NCBI GenBank assembly: GCA_016868355.1
Contig: VGHB01000010.1
Location: forward strand, 1-64,000
Length of the DNA: 64,000 nt
DNA from: Betaproteobacteria bacterium
GTDB lineage: Bacteria > Pseudomonadota > Gammaproteobacteria > Burkholderiales > Burkholderiaceae_C
Reading direction: 5' to 3'
Shown piece by piece: positions 1 through 8,725 of this stretch. Each line of letters begins with the position of its first letter. Positions within the stretch are counted from its first letter, which is position 1. The notes below the pieces were generated by a model. The model ran no database searches. It was not told the DNA's origin and saw only the letters and a list, made by a program, of their open reading frames with translations. The position numbers and the translations under genes are program-made.

Positions 1-225
1 GCGGCCAGCCGCTGCATGAACTCCAGCGGGCTTGTGACCAGGTGCATGGTTCCGTCACCCCACGGCGTCTTGAGCCTGAGCTCCATCTGTCCGGCGGCGT
101 TGAACTGCACCCGCTCATCGGATAGCGCCGGCCGCGTGATGTAGCGGCATAGCTGCTCCAGCCGCTTGCAGTCGTGCGTTTGCATCCGCACCGCGGCGTG
201 CAGGCTGAAGCTGTCGATGTCAGCG
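1..225 (-). pseudogene. IS91-family (Y2) transposase, C-terminal fragment
   Basis: Reading the minus strand from about 225 down to 1 gives an open frame containing CADIDSFSLHAAVR, LEQLCRYITRPALSDER, LRLKTPWGDGT and SPLEFMQRLA. From memory this is the typical C-terminal region of IS91/IS801-type rolling-circle transposases. Homology stops at about 225, where a short inverted repeat begins, and no N-terminal two-tyrosine domain is visible upstream, so the piece is broken at its 5' end. The 3' end runs off the window and could be intact. It marks past insertion activity beside the catabolic region. Confidence 0.75.
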
Positions 226-228
226 CAA

Positions 229-252
229 CCCTCTCCAGCGACTGGGAGAGGG
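229..252. repeat. REP-like inverted repeat
   Basis: CCCTCTCC (229-236) is followed by an 8-nt loop and its exact complement GGAGAGGG (245-252). Short palindromes of this CCCTCTCC/GGAGAGGG kind are common intergenic repeats in GC-rich proteobacteria. It lies exactly where similarity to the transposase ends, so it may mark a recombination or insertion junction. From here to 472 I recognise no gene. Confidence 0.6.
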
Positions 253-472
253 AGAGCAGGACCTAGCCGTAAGCGGTGATCGGCCCCGGGTCGCCCAACG
301 GCACCGCGGACAGTCAGCACCTTCTGGTCAGCGCGCCGCCGCGCATGAGCGTCTTCACCAGCCGGGCGATGCAGTCAGGATGCGGCAGAGTTCGAGGACG
401 GGCAGTTCACACTGGGCCAACATGCATCCTTGGACTGAACGCTGGCCGCGTTGGGCGCACAGGCGCTTGCGG

Positions 473-1558
473 TCAATCCAACTGTAACTTGCGCTTGCGG
501 ATCAAGTCGGCCCACCGGTCGGCTTCACTTTTTACATAAGCCGAAAATTCAAGCGGCCCCCGGGGCTGCACATCGGAGCCCACGCCCGCAAAGCGCGCTT
601 TCACTTCCGGTAAGGCTAGGACCTTGCGCAACTCGGTGGCCAGCCGATCCACCACCGAAGCCGGCAGCCCGGCGGGGCCGACCAAGCCTTGAAACCCCGT
701 TGACTCCAAACCGGATAGACCTTGCTCTCGAACGGTCGACACCTCGGGAAGATTGGCATCCCGCCGGCTGCCCGTCACCGCCAAAGCCTTGAGCTTGCCA
801 GACTTCACATGAGGCACCAGCACCGTGCCGGCATCGATCAGCACATGGGTTTGCCCGCCGATCAGATCGGTTACCGCGGGTGCACTGCCCTTGTAGGGCA
901 CATGAAGCAGGTCTAGGCCCGTGACCGCATTGAGCAGTTCACCATTGAGATGCGTAGCTGAGCCCTGCCCACCGGAGGCAAAGTTCCCCTTGCCGGGTTG
1001 TGTGCGGGCCCAATCAATAAACTGCCGCAGGTCCGAAGCGGGATGGTTAGCCCGAGTCGCTACGATGTAGCCGCCCTCGGTGATTTGCCCGATGTAGGTG
1101 AACTGCTTGATTGGGTCGTAGGGCGGCTTGGCCTGAAGGTAGGGCGCAATGGCGAAGGGCCCCGTGTTGGCCACCAGCAAGGTGTAGCCGTCAGGTGCCG
1201 CGCGGGTGACTTCGGTGGCCGCAACCACACCACCTGCCCCGGGTTTGTAGTCGATGACCAAAGACTGACCCAGTGCAGCCTCGAGTGCGGGCTGGATTAC
1301 ACGGGCGGTGAAGTCGATGCCCCCGCCGGGCGGAAACCCCACGACCAGCCGAATCGGCCGATTCGGGTAAGCCGCCGGCACCTGGGCATGGGCTGGCCAG
1401 GCGCGAAAGCCCAGGCACGCAGCACCCAGACCCGTGAGGGCTGTGAGGGCCTTGCGGCGTTGCTTGCAGGCTTCTGAAGCTGACGTAACGGAGCACGGGT
1501 CGGCGGCCTGTGTACGGCTTGAGATCAATTTGACTCTCCAGATCCAAAGGATGCTCAT
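473..1558 (-). CDS. Bug/TctC-type periplasmic substrate-binding protein
   Basis: Extracytoplasmic solute receptor of the Bug family, which binds small carboxylates for TTT-type transport; no TctAB membrane genes are adjacent. The mature part begins after an AHAQ signal-peptide end and shows the family signatures YPNRPIRLVVGFPPGGG, a GAGGVVAATEV segment and a PDGYTLL segment; the C-terminus is complete. The start is uncertain. The frame is open to a GTG at 1594, and the first ATG is at 1558. Both leave a leader longer than usual in front of the hydrophobic segment, so the true start may be an internal TTG, or the 5' end may have been rearranged. The gene stands alone next to a transposase scar. 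Confidence 0.8.
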   Translation of the reverse strand: MSILWIWRVKLISSRTQAADPCSVTSASEACKQRRKALTALTGLGAACLGFRAWPAHAQVPAAYPNRPIRLVVGFPPGGGIDFTARVIQPALEAALGQSLVIDYKPGAGGVVAATEVTRAAPDGYTLLVANTGPFAIAPYLQAKPPYDPIKQFTYIGQITEGGYIVATRANHPASDLRQFIDWARTQPGKGNFASGGQGSATHLNGELLNAVTGLDLLHVPYKGSAPAVTDLIGGQTHVLIDAGTVLVPHVKSGKLKALAVTGSRRDANLPEVSTVREQGLSGLESTGFQGLVGPAGLPASVVDRLATELRKVLALPEVKARFAGVGSDVQPRGPLEFSAYVKSEADRWADLIRKRKLQLD

Positions 1559-1594
1559 CCTAACCGCAAGGGTTGGGCTGCAGGTGCCCACCAC

Positions 1595-1932
1595 CGGTAC
1601 TGCGCTCCGGTGTTTTCCCTGGTCGAAGTCTTGTTTGCAGGCCCACCGGGGAGCACCGCCAGTGTTTGCTACAGGCGAGCAGTTGCGGGTAACGACAAAG
1701 ACCTGATTGGGGTAGTGTCGATTCAGCTAGCGTTCAAAGCAAAGCCAGCACCCGTGACTCAGGATCTCGAAGTCGGCACCGGCTTTGAAGTTCCCACGGC
1801 CAACTTGAGGGCGTTGGGCGTTACCGATCCATGATCCATGATCCATATTCGGCGGCCAGTCTTGAGGCCTCCAAGTCGGGCGCCCTTTTCAGCGGTGAGC
1901 GGCTTTATTTCACGCTGCGGACGGACTCGCGC
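1595..1932. other. intergenic region, no recognised gene
   Basis: This 338-bp gap separates the TctC-like gene from the first gene of the catabolic region. A short plus-strand frame at 1610-1834 encodes a 74-residue peptide I do not recognise; it could be debris of an older gene. The only other structure I see is the three-copy 7-mer at 1826-1846. No copy of the TTGTCCGNACAA operator is present, which fits the nearby operon being transcribed from the far side, at 8654. Confidence 0.5.
1826..1846. repeat. three tandem copies of GATCCAT
   Basis: The 7-mer GATCCAT occurs three times head to tail without interruption (1826-1832, 1833-1839, 1840-1846). It lies in non-coding DNA at the left edge of the catabolic block. 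It could come from polymerase slippage or a mobile-element footprint; nothing else links it to a function. Confidence 0.85.
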
Positions 1933-3096
1933 TCAATCGGCCTTCGGAATCGCCGCCACCAGCGCAGCTACGGTCGTGTCGTCGAGACCTGCTTCAAGCA
2001 GCACCTCGGCGGTTGATTCTCCGAATGCATCAAGCCGCGGCACCAAACGCCCGGGTTCAGCGCGGAACTTGATCGGGATACCCAGGTGCGGCTGGCCCGG
2101 TGGGTCTTCGATCACCATGGCGCGCTCGCGCGCGAGCTGGCTGGTCACCGCCTCGTGCAGCGTGCGCACAGGCGCCCAAGCCACGTCCAGCGGGCCGAGG
2201 AATTCGGTCCATTCGGCGAGTGTGCGTGCGGCGAAGCTTTCGCGCAGGAACTGGCGAACGGGCTCATGGGCAGGCCCGGGTGGCTGGGTTGCGACCGCGG
2301 TGAGCTCGGGCCGACCAAGCGCCTTCAGCAGGTTCTGCACGAACTTGGCTTCGCCGCCACCGAGCGCAAGGTGGCGGCCGTCCTTGCAGGCGTACAGGCC
2401 ATAAAACGAGGAGCCGCCCCAGGACCGTTCGTTCTTGGGCACCGGGGCGCGGCCTTCGGCAAACGGCGGGCCCATGACGTTGGGCGTCCAGGCCAGCAGG
2501 CTGTCGTACATCGCCACGTCAACGTAGTCACCCAGGCCTGTGCTTTCACGCCGCAGGAGCGCCATCAGGATGCCCGATAGCGCCATCAATGATGCCGCCA
2601 TGTCAGCTGCCGGCAGGCCGGGCATGGCGGGTTGGTCGTCCGAGCCTAGGTTGACTGACACCAGTCCCGCCTCGGCCTGCACCGCCAGGTCGTGCGCTGG
2701 GTGCGAAGCGAGGCTGCCGCTCTGGCCGAAGGCAGAGATAGAGGCGTAGACGATGCGCGGGTTGAGCGCGCGCACCGCCTCGTAGCCGACACCCAGACGA
2801 TCCGCCACTCCAGGGCGGAAGGCCTCGACGATGACGTCAGCCGTCTGTGCCAAACGCAGGAAGGCGTCGCGCGCCATCGGATTCTTGAGGTCGAGCGCAA
2901 TACAGCGCTTGTTACGATGCGTGTTGCGGAACCACACCGTATGCCCGTTCTGGCGCAGTCCTACCTGGCGCACGGGCTCTCCTTGCGGCGGCTCGACCTT
3001 GATGACCTCTGCGCCGTGGTCGGCCATCATCATCGTTAGATGCGGGCCGGGCAGGAACAGGCTCAGGTCGAGCACACGCAGACTACTAAGCTTCAT
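1933..3096 (-). CDS. CaiB/BaiF-type CoA-transferase (family III)
   Basis: A 387-residue class III CoA-transferase, expected to move CoA between a thioester and a free acid through an enzyme-bound aspartyl-CoA. The N-terminus LRVLDLSLFLPGPHLTMMMA and the ADHGAEVIKVEPP segment are typical. Asp136 in HPAHDLAVQAEAG occupies the usual catalytic Asp position. It is the last gene of a five-gene minus-strand operon starting at 8654, and its ATG overlaps the amidase stop by 4 nt. The acid it activates is unknown. With an amidase and a CoA ligase just upstream, it probably handles an acid released by the amidase. Confidence 0.88.
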   Translation of the reverse strand: MKLSSLRVLDLSLFLPGPHLTMMMADHGAEVIKVEPPQGEPVRQVGLRQNGHTVWFRNTHRNKRCIALDLKNPMARDAFLRLAQTADVIVEAFRPGVADRLGVGYEAVRALNPRIVYASISAFGQSGSLASHPAHDLAVQAEAGLVSVNLGSDDQPAMPGLPAADMAASLMALSGILMALLRRESTGLGDYVDVAMYDSLLAWTPNVMGPPFAEGRAPVPKNERSWGGSSFYGLYACKDGRHLALGGGEAKFVQNLLKALGRPELTAVATQPPGPAHEPVRQFLRESFAARTLAEWTEFLGPLDVAWAPVRTLHEAVTSQLARERAMVIEDPPGQPHLGIPIKFRAEPGRLVPRLDAFGESTAEVLLEAGLDDTTVAALVAAIPKAD

Positions 3097-4484
3097 GGGG
3101 CGGTCACTCCAGGTTTGAGCGCGCCGCCGGCCAGACCCATCAGCAGCGCCTCGCCGCCGGGCGGGGCCATCGCCATCAGGCCGATGGGTCGTTCACCGGC
3201 CGGAACCGGTAGCGGCAGGCTCAACGCTGGCACGCCGGCGAGATTGCCCAGGCTCGTGAGGTCGGCCAAATGCGCCGGCACGGGGCTGTCGAAGGAGAAG
3301 GCACGCAGCGGCGCGGTGGGCAGCAGCATCACGTCGCCCAAGGTCCACCAGCGGTGTACTGTCAAGCGTGCCGCGGTGAGTGTGCGCGCCGCCCGGGCGT
3401 AGGCCGTAGCCGGCTGGCCTTCGCACCACTGCAGCAGCATACGCAACTCGGGCGAGAAGTTATGCGGCTGGGCCGCCCAATCGGCTGCATGTTCGTGCAG
3501 CAAGTCGGCCTCTACCAACAGCAGCCCATTACGGCGAGCACGGGCGAAGTCCCAGTCTGAGAGATCGACTCGTTTAAGGTTCGCTCCCGCGGCCACTAGC
3601 CGTTGCAGTGCGGCTTCGAATGCCTCACGCACGTCGCTTTCCAGACCCAGCGCCAATGTGTCGGCCGGTGCCAACAGCACCGGCGGCCGAGCCGGTACGG
3701 GTCGGGCTGGATTGAAGTGCGCATCGCCGCAAGCGGTATCAAAAACACTCATCACGGGCCAGACGAGCATTAAGTCGCGCGCCGATCGCACGAGTGGGCC
3801 GACGTGGTCGAGTAGGTATGAACAGGCCACGCTGCCGCGCGTTGAGACTGCGCCGTAACTTCCCTTAAAGCCCACCACACCGCAGAAGGCCGCCGGGATG
3901 CGCACGGAGCCCATGGTGTCGGTGCCAAGCGCCAGCCCGCAAAGGCCCGCGGCCACGGCGCAGGCCGAGCCACCGCTGCTGCCGCCGGGGCTCAAGCCAT
4001 CGAAGTGCGGATGCCAGCAGCGACCGAAAAACGGGTTGTCATTGCTGGTGCCCAGCGCCGCTTCGTGCATGTTCAGCTTGCCCAGCAGCACCATACCGGC
4101 CTCACGCAGGCGCGCCACGACGAAGGCATCTTCGGCCGCTGGCTCGCTTGTGCGCCGCGTGCCCATGCCGGCCGTGGTGGGCATACCGCGCACGTCCAGG
4201 TTATCTTTGACCGCCAGCCCCAAGCCGTCCAGCGGGCCAATCAGAGCTGCGCGCGCGCGCCGCTCGTCACTGGCAGCAGCGGCGCGCAGGGCGCCGACTG
4301 TATCGACGTGCAGGAAGGCGTTGAGTACCGGGTTGTGCGCGTCGATGCGCGCCAGCGTCGCGGTGGTGAGTGCCACACTTGTAGCCTCGCCTGCAGCCAG
4401 CGCCGCGGCCTGCGTGTGCAGGTCGGCATCGAGTAGGGTGTCGCTCACCGAAGAAGGCGTAGTGGCTGCCGGCGTGGAGCTCAT
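3093..4484 (-). CDS. amidase signature family hydrolase
   Basis: A 463-residue amidase-signature enzyme that hydrolyses a carboxamide to an acid and ammonia or an amine. The Ser-cisSer-Lys triad is visible: Lys93 in AVKDN, Ser169 in SPGGSSGGSA and nucleophile Ser193 in GTDTMGSVRIPA. The 24-residue spacing between the two serines matches the family. There is no signal peptide, so it should be cytoplasmic. It overlaps the ligase upstream and the CoA-transferase downstream by 4 nt each (ATGA). GatA of glutamyl-tRNA amidotransferase also belongs to this superfamily, but no gatB or gatC is present and the neighbours are catabolic, so a degradative amidase is more likely. Confidence 0.88.
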   Translation of the reverse strand: MSSTPAATTPSSVSDTLLDADLHTQAAALAAGEATSVALTTATLARIDAHNPVLNAFLHVDTVGALRAAAASDERRARAALIGPLDGLGLAVKDNLDVRGMPTTAGMGTRRTSEPAAEDAFVVARLREAGMVLLGKLNMHEAALGTSNDNPFFGRCWHPHFDGLSPGGSSGGSACAVAAGLCGLALGTDTMGSVRIPAAFCGVVGFKGSYGAVSTRGSVACSYLLDHVGPLVRSARDLMLVWPVMSVFDTACGDAHFNPARPVPARPPVLLAPADTLALGLESDVREAFEAALQRLVAAGANLKRVDLSDWDFARARRNGLLLVEADLLHEHAADWAAQPHNFSPELRMLLQWCEGQPATAYARAARTLTAARLTVHRWWTLGDVMLLPTAPLRAFSFDSPVPAHLADLTSLGNLAGVPALSLPLPVPAGERPIGLMAMAPPGGEALLMGLAGGALKPGVTAP

Positions 4485-5896
4485 GCTGTGTAGCGCTTGT
4501 CGATTAGGCGGATGGGCTTCTGCCGTATCTCGATACCGGTCAGCGGCGCGAGTGCGCCCGGCGCTACCAGCTCTACCCGTACCTCGACACCCAGCTTGCG
4601 GCGCAGCAACTCGCGGTAGGGCAAGTTGTCTTCTTCTGTCCGTTCGCCGCGGGTCTCGATAGTGACGATCAGCTCATCGCGCCCGTTACTGTCGCGTACA
4701 GCTATGCACAGGAACTCGCCCGCGAAGTCCTGCCTTTCTTCGAGGATGGGCGCGAGCGACTGCGGGAATACATTGATTCCCCGCACCTTGACCATGTTGT
4801 CGCTGCGGCCGAGAAAACCCGCGATGCGCCGCAGGTTCCAGCCTAGCGTGGAAGGCGTGGTGAGCAACTGCGTCACGTCGTGCGTGTTGAAGCGAACGAT
4901 GGGGTAGATATCGTCTTTGTATAAGCAGGTGACGACGATGTCGCCGGGTGCGCCCTCGGCCACCGGCAGCCCGGTGTCGACATCCGCCACCTCGACATAC
5001 TGAGCATCTTCCATCAGGTACAGGCCGTCGTGGTCGGGGCCTTCGCCGGCGACGGCGCCAGTGTCTCCCACGCCGTACCAGTCAAACATCTCGGCGCCAC
5101 CCCAGGTTGCCGACAGCGTCTGGCGCGACTCGCGTCCGAGATGGCCACAGATGCGGCGCAGTGGGATGTCCTGCCCCGGTACGATACCGTTCTCGCGCGC
5201 CACGTCCGCAAGGCGCTTGATGTAGTCGGCGAAACCGACGACTACGTTGACGCCGAAGTCTCGCATCAGCTCGACCTGTCGTACGCTAGGCGTTTCGACG
5301 CCGGTTCCGGGCGTGATGAGCAGCGCGTTCGTGTAATGCAGCAGCGCCTCGCGCACATAATGGCCACCGTTAATCATGCCATGGCCATAGACCGAGTGCA
5401 CCACCTCGCCCGGCGCCAGGCCCTGCATGCGGTAGATGCGTGCCAGCAGCAGGCTCTGCACCTCGCGGCTCTTGGGTGAGAACAGCAGCGGCTGTGGGCG
5501 GCCCGTGGTACCGCTCGTGGTGTGCAGCACCATCGGCCACAGGCCCGCGCCAGCAGGGCCCGGGATTGGAATCTCAGCGCCGTGGAAGTCGCCCAGCGGT
5601 GGGCGTTGCGCCACGCTCTCCATAATCTCCTGTTTGCCAAACGTGGGCAGCCGGGCGATGTCGTCCAGGCCGCGGATATCCGAAGGCGCCAGCCCCTTTT
5701 CGGTCCAAAGACGTTGGTAGAACGGGATCTGCCAGGCACGTTTCATTAAGCGTGCAAAACGCCCCTCCTGCAGAGCTCGCAATTCGTCGCGCGATAAGCG
5801 GGCCAGGCGCTTAGTGAAGGCGTCACCCAGCGGGTATTCGGCGAGCAGGGCGCGGGGATCGAAACTCTCGAAATAGGTGAGGTGCGGTGTGCTCAT
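4481..5896 (-). CDS. PaaK-like AMP-forming acyl-CoA ligase
   Basis: A 471-residue adenylate-forming enzyme of the phenylacetate-CoA ligase type. The ATP-binding loop TTSGTTGRP is at residues 126-134, a YGVGDTGAVAGEG stretch fits the later adenylation motif, and GRSDNMVKVRGINVFPQ is the typical hinge with the conserved Asp. Length and order fit PaaK relatives, which activate aryl or short-chain acids with ATP and CoA. It is third in a five-gene operon with 4-nt overlaps on both sides. The substrate cannot be read from the sequence, and nothing else of the phenylacetate pathway is present, so I do not name it paaK. Confidence 0.86.
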   Translation of the reverse strand: MSTPHLTYFESFDPRALLAEYPLGDAFTKRLARLSRDELRALQEGRFARLMKRAWQIPFYQRLWTEKGLAPSDIRGLDDIARLPTFGKQEIMESVAQRPPLGDFHGAEIPIPGPAGAGLWPMVLHTTSGTTGRPQPLLFSPKSREVQSLLLARIYRMQGLAPGEVVHSVYGHGMINGGHYVREALLHYTNALLITPGTGVETPSVRQVELMRDFGVNVVVGFADYIKRLADVARENGIVPGQDIPLRRICGHLGRESRQTLSATWGGAEMFDWYGVGDTGAVAGEGPDHDGLYLMEDAQYVEVADVDTGLPVAEGAPGDIVVTCLYKDDIYPIVRFNTHDVTQLLTTPSTLGWNLRRIAGFLGRSDNMVKVRGINVFPQSLAPILEERQDFAGEFLCIAVRDSNGRDELIVTIETRGERTEEDNLPYRELLRRKLGVEVRVELVAPGALAPLTGIEIRQKPIRLIDKRYTA

Positions 5897-7272
5897 GGTG
5901 AGGCCAAAAGCGAAAGACCGGCCAGGGAGGGCCGCGAGGGCAGGCCCTGCAACTCAGCGTGCAGTGCAGCGCTTCGCGCCGGGGCGAGGCCGGCGAAGTG
6001 GCAGCATGCGTCGAACTTGGCGCGTTGGGCCTTGGGACTCAAGGGTTGGTCGGGATGGCCGAGCACTGCCGGTAGCTCGATGCGGTACTCGCCGCCGGCG
6101 CGGGTGCGCACCCGCACGGTCTGCGGCGCCAGTGCGTTGGGGTCGGTGTGGCCGTTGTCCACCCAGCGCACCCGCGGCGCGAAGGCGGCTCGCGCCGGGC
6201 TCGCCAATGCTTCAGGGCTGAAGTCGTCGAGATCCACCGCGCCGCGTTCGAGCATCGTGGCCGCAAGGTAGGGCAGGCATAGGCGTGCGTAGTTCACATC
6301 CATGCCATGCACCAACGGCCGGCCCACCAGGCGCAGCACCAGAGGCGGTGCACGCAATTCCACCTCAGCCACCGACTCAAGGCCCAGGTCATACTCACGC
6401 CGCAGCCTGGCCAAGCCGTCGAGCGCACCCTGGGCCGCACGTCCGGTGGGTTGCGGCTTGTGGCTGAGTTCTTCGATACGGTGGTGCTGCCCAAGGCGCG
6501 CGAATACGGCCGCCACCGCGTCGCGCCGCGGCGCGAGCGGCTTGTCGAAGAGTTCATAGTAGCCAAAGGGCCCTTCGAGCACGTCGCGCGGGCCTGCGAA
6601 ACTGGTCAGCGCCAGGTCGAGTGCCGTGACCGCGCTGCGGGCAGCGATGCCGATCTGCAGCGCCAGCATCGGCGAGCCCTCGCGGTGCGCCTGCATCGTG
6701 CCGGCCAGCATGCTGTAGGCAATGCCCAGGGCGTCGGCCATCTGCTCGCGCGTACCGCCCACGAGCTTGACAAGCCCGAGGCTTGCACCCAGCGCGCCGC
6801 ACATTGCCGGTCGGAAAAAGCGCATCGGTGCTGCCTGCGCCACGCCGATCGTGGCAGCCACGTCTACCGCCAGCACTACAGCTTCGATCAGGCGAGCGCC
6901 GCTCACCGCGCGGTCAGCGCGCTCTTGCCGTTCGGCCACTGCCAACAGCGCAGGCAAGATGGTTGCCATCGGGTGCACGACGGCAGCTTCGTGTACGCAG
7001 TCGAATTCCTGGTTGTGGATCTGCCAGGCGTTTAGCAACGCTGCGCTTGGCGCCGGCATGCGCCGACCGCTCGACCATTCGGTGGCGTCGTCGCCGCGGC
7101 CGGCCTGTGAAGCGGCTGCGCGCACCTGTTCGAGGCGCGGGTGACGGCCACCGGCTAGACCCACGCCGATGCTGTCGGTGATGAAGGCCACCGCCGCGGC
7201 CATGCTGCGCGGGGGTAGGGCTGTAGCGTGCATTGCCTCGGCGTGGTCGAGCAGGCGTGATTCGAGCGTCAT
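5893..7272 (-). CDS. MmgE/PrpD family protein (second copy)
   Basis: A 459-residue member of the 2-methylcitrate dehydratase (PrpD/MmgE) family. The open frame extends upstream to 7488, but the ATG at 7272 forms an ATGA overlap with the preceding gene, so I take that start. Family features include the NQEFDCVHEAAVVHPMA region and KPQPTGRAAQGALDGL, which corresponds to the usual Lys-Pro segment before the C-terminal domain. Family members hydrate or dehydrate branched hydroxy-dicarboxylates; several relatives act on other substrates. It is only distantly similar to its neighbour at 7269-8654, so the pair is either an old duplication or two subunits. Confidence 0.82.
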   Translation of the reverse strand: MTLESRLLDHAEAMHATALPPRSMAAAVAFITDSIGVGLAGGRHPRLEQVRAAASQAGRGDDATEWSSGRRMPAPSAALLNAWQIHNQEFDCVHEAAVVHPMATILPALLAVAERQERADRAVSGARLIEAVVLAVDVAATIGVAQAAPMRFFRPAMCGALGASLGLVKLVGGTREQMADALGIAYSMLAGTMQAHREGSPMLALQIGIAARSAVTALDLALTSFAGPRDVLEGPFGYYELFDKPLAPRRDAVAAVFARLGQHHRIEELSHKPQPTGRAAQGALDGLARLRREYDLGLESVAEVELRAPPLVLRLVGRPLVHGMDVNYARLCLPYLAATMLERGAVDLDDFSPEALASPARAAFAPRVRWVDNGHTDPNALAPQTVRVRTRAGGEYRIELPAVLGHPDQPLSPKAQRAKFDACCHFAGLAPARSAALHAELQGLPSRPSLAGLSLLASP

Positions 7273-8654
7273 TGCGCGGCTCCGATCAGCGCGCGCAGCG
7301 CATCCAGCCGGTTCGTCGCGGGCAGGCTGCAGCAGGCGATGAGGGCCTCGTCCCGGCGCCTGGGGCTCCAGCCGGCGGCCTGCATCAACTCCAAGGCCTT
7401 GGCTTCGAGCGCCGAACGGTCCAGCGGCACAGCTGGGTCGCCAAGCGTGTCGCGCACCTCGGCAAACAGGCGGCGGCCGTCGTGGCACGTGAGCTCGATG
7501 CGTGCGCCGTAGTGAGTCGGGTAACGCGCCTGGAACTCTGCGTCGTCGTGCAGGACCACGCGCTCACGCAGCGCCTGGATACGGGGGTCTGCCAGCGCAT
7601 CATCCTCGTAGTGTTCGAGCTGCGGCCAGCCGCAGTTCAACCAGGCTGCCAATGCGTGCGGGATCGAGAAGCGCGCCTCAGTAGCCGTGTGTGGATGTCT
7701 TCGTTCACAGAAGCGGCGCGCATCCGCGTAGCCGAATACGTCCAAGCGCGCGACCTCGGCGGGCGCCACGGGCTGCGCTTGCAGCAGATGGCGCAGCGCG
7801 TCCATAGCCGGATGCGCGTGGCGGCAGGCGGGCCAAGGTTTGAAGCTGACATCGTCGATCCACGGCGTGTCGCGCGGTGCGTTCAGTAAGGCCAGGTCAG
7901 CGTCGGGCGCGGTGGCAGCCAGCCAACCTGAAGGCCCCTCCAGTACCGCAAGCGGGCCTGTAAGTCCGCACGCTGCCGCCTGCGCCGCGGCCAGTCCCGC
8001 ACGCGCCGCACTCGCCATGTGCCAGAGCTTGCCGGTGCCGCTCTCGTGCCGCACCTGCCACAGACCGCCGGCCTGCGTTCCTGCCAGCGCCATCGCCTGG
8101 GCCACCCGCTGCGGTTCAAGCCCGAGCCCGACCGCTGCCGCCGCCGCGGCGCCAAAGGCGCCGACCGTTGCCGTGGGATGCCAGAAGCGATAGTGCGTGG
8201 CGCCGAGCGTTCGCCCGACGCGGATCATCGCCTCGTAGCCCGCCGTTACGGCCGCCAGCAGAGTGGCGGCGTTGCTGGTCTCCGCACACGCGGCCCAGGC
8301 GGCAGGCACCACCACTGGTGCCGGGTGTAGCACCGAGCTGCGGTGCACGTCGTCCATCTCAAGAACGCTGCCCAGCATCCCGTGGTAGGTCGCGGCCGCA
8401 GCAGCATCGGCCGCGCGTCCTGCTAGCGTAGGCACGGCACCGGCTGCCTGCAGCGCCAGCCACTGCGCCATCGGCTGCCCCACGGCCGAGGCGGCCCCGT
8501 AAGCGGCAGTGCCCAGCCAATCCAGCACGTGCAGCGCCACGCGCTCGCGCCAGGCGAGTTCGTCCCGCACGCGCTTCGCTACAGCGCAGACCTGCTCGGC
8601 CAGCGGCAGCAAGGCGGGCGTAGCCGCCGCGGAAGGGCTGCCGCTATTAATCAA
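7269..8654 (-). CDS. MmgE/PrpD family protein (first copy)
   Basis: A 461-residue PrpD-fold protein that heads a five-gene operon. Recognisable features are the helical core motif HGMLGSVLEMDDVHRSSVLHP, in which acidic and His residues are conserved, and KPWPACRHAHPAMDA near residue 280. Family members dehydrate 2-methylcitrate, and relatives process other hydroxyacids, cis-aconitate or iminodisuccinate. No prpB or prpC is present, so propionate oxidation is unlikely. Its start is 43 bp from the operator at 8698-8709, which it shares with the divergent gene at 8726, so both sides are probably controlled together. Confidence 0.84.
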   Translation of the reverse strand: MINSGSPSAAATPALLPLAEQVCAVAKRVRDELAWRERVALHVLDWLGTAAYGAASAVGQPMAQWLALQAAGAVPTLAGRAADAAAAATYHGMLGSVLEMDDVHRSSVLHPAPVVVPAAWAACAETSNAATLLAAVTAGYEAMIRVGRTLGATHYRFWHPTATVGAFGAAAAAAVGLGLEPQRVAQAMALAGTQAGGLWQVRHESGTGKLWHMASAARAGLAAAQAAACGLTGPLAVLEGPSGWLAATAPDADLALLNAPRDTPWIDDVSFKPWPACRHAHPAMDALRHLLQAQPVAPAEVARLDVFGYADARRFCERRHPHTATEARFSIPHALAAWLNCGWPQLEHYEDDALADPRIQALRERVVLHDDAEFQARYPTHYGARIELTCHDGRRLFAEVRDTLGDPAVPLDRSALEAKALELMQAAGWSPRRRDEALIACCSLPATNRLDALRALIGAAQ

Positions 8655-8697
8655 CCGGGGGCTCCCGTCGTCACGCCGGATAACCTCGCCTGGAAAG

Positions 8698-8709
8698 TTG
8701 TACGGACAT
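8698..8709. promoter_or_regulatory. operator copy 1 (ATGTCCGTACAA on the minus strand)
   Basis: Read on the minus strand this is ATGTCCGTACAA, one base off the consensus TTGTCCGNACAA. It lies in the 71-bp gap between the divergent PrpD operon (start 8654) and the transferase gene (start 8726), 16 bp from the latter. The GntR-type regulator gene lies in the right-hand operon, so autoregulation is likely. Confidence 0.7.
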
Positions 8710-8725
8710 ATTCTAGAGTCGAGCT

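Noticed and set aside
5893-7488. Extended 531-residue version of the second PrpD protein
   Set aside because: The extra 72 residues lie inside the coding region of the first PrpD gene and have no family similarity. The ATG at 7272 with an ATGA overlap is the better start.
7269-8654. Propionate (methylcitrate) operon
   Set aside because: Two PrpD-family proteins are present, but prpB, prpC and acnD/prpF are absent and the neighbours are an amidase and a PaaK-like ligase.
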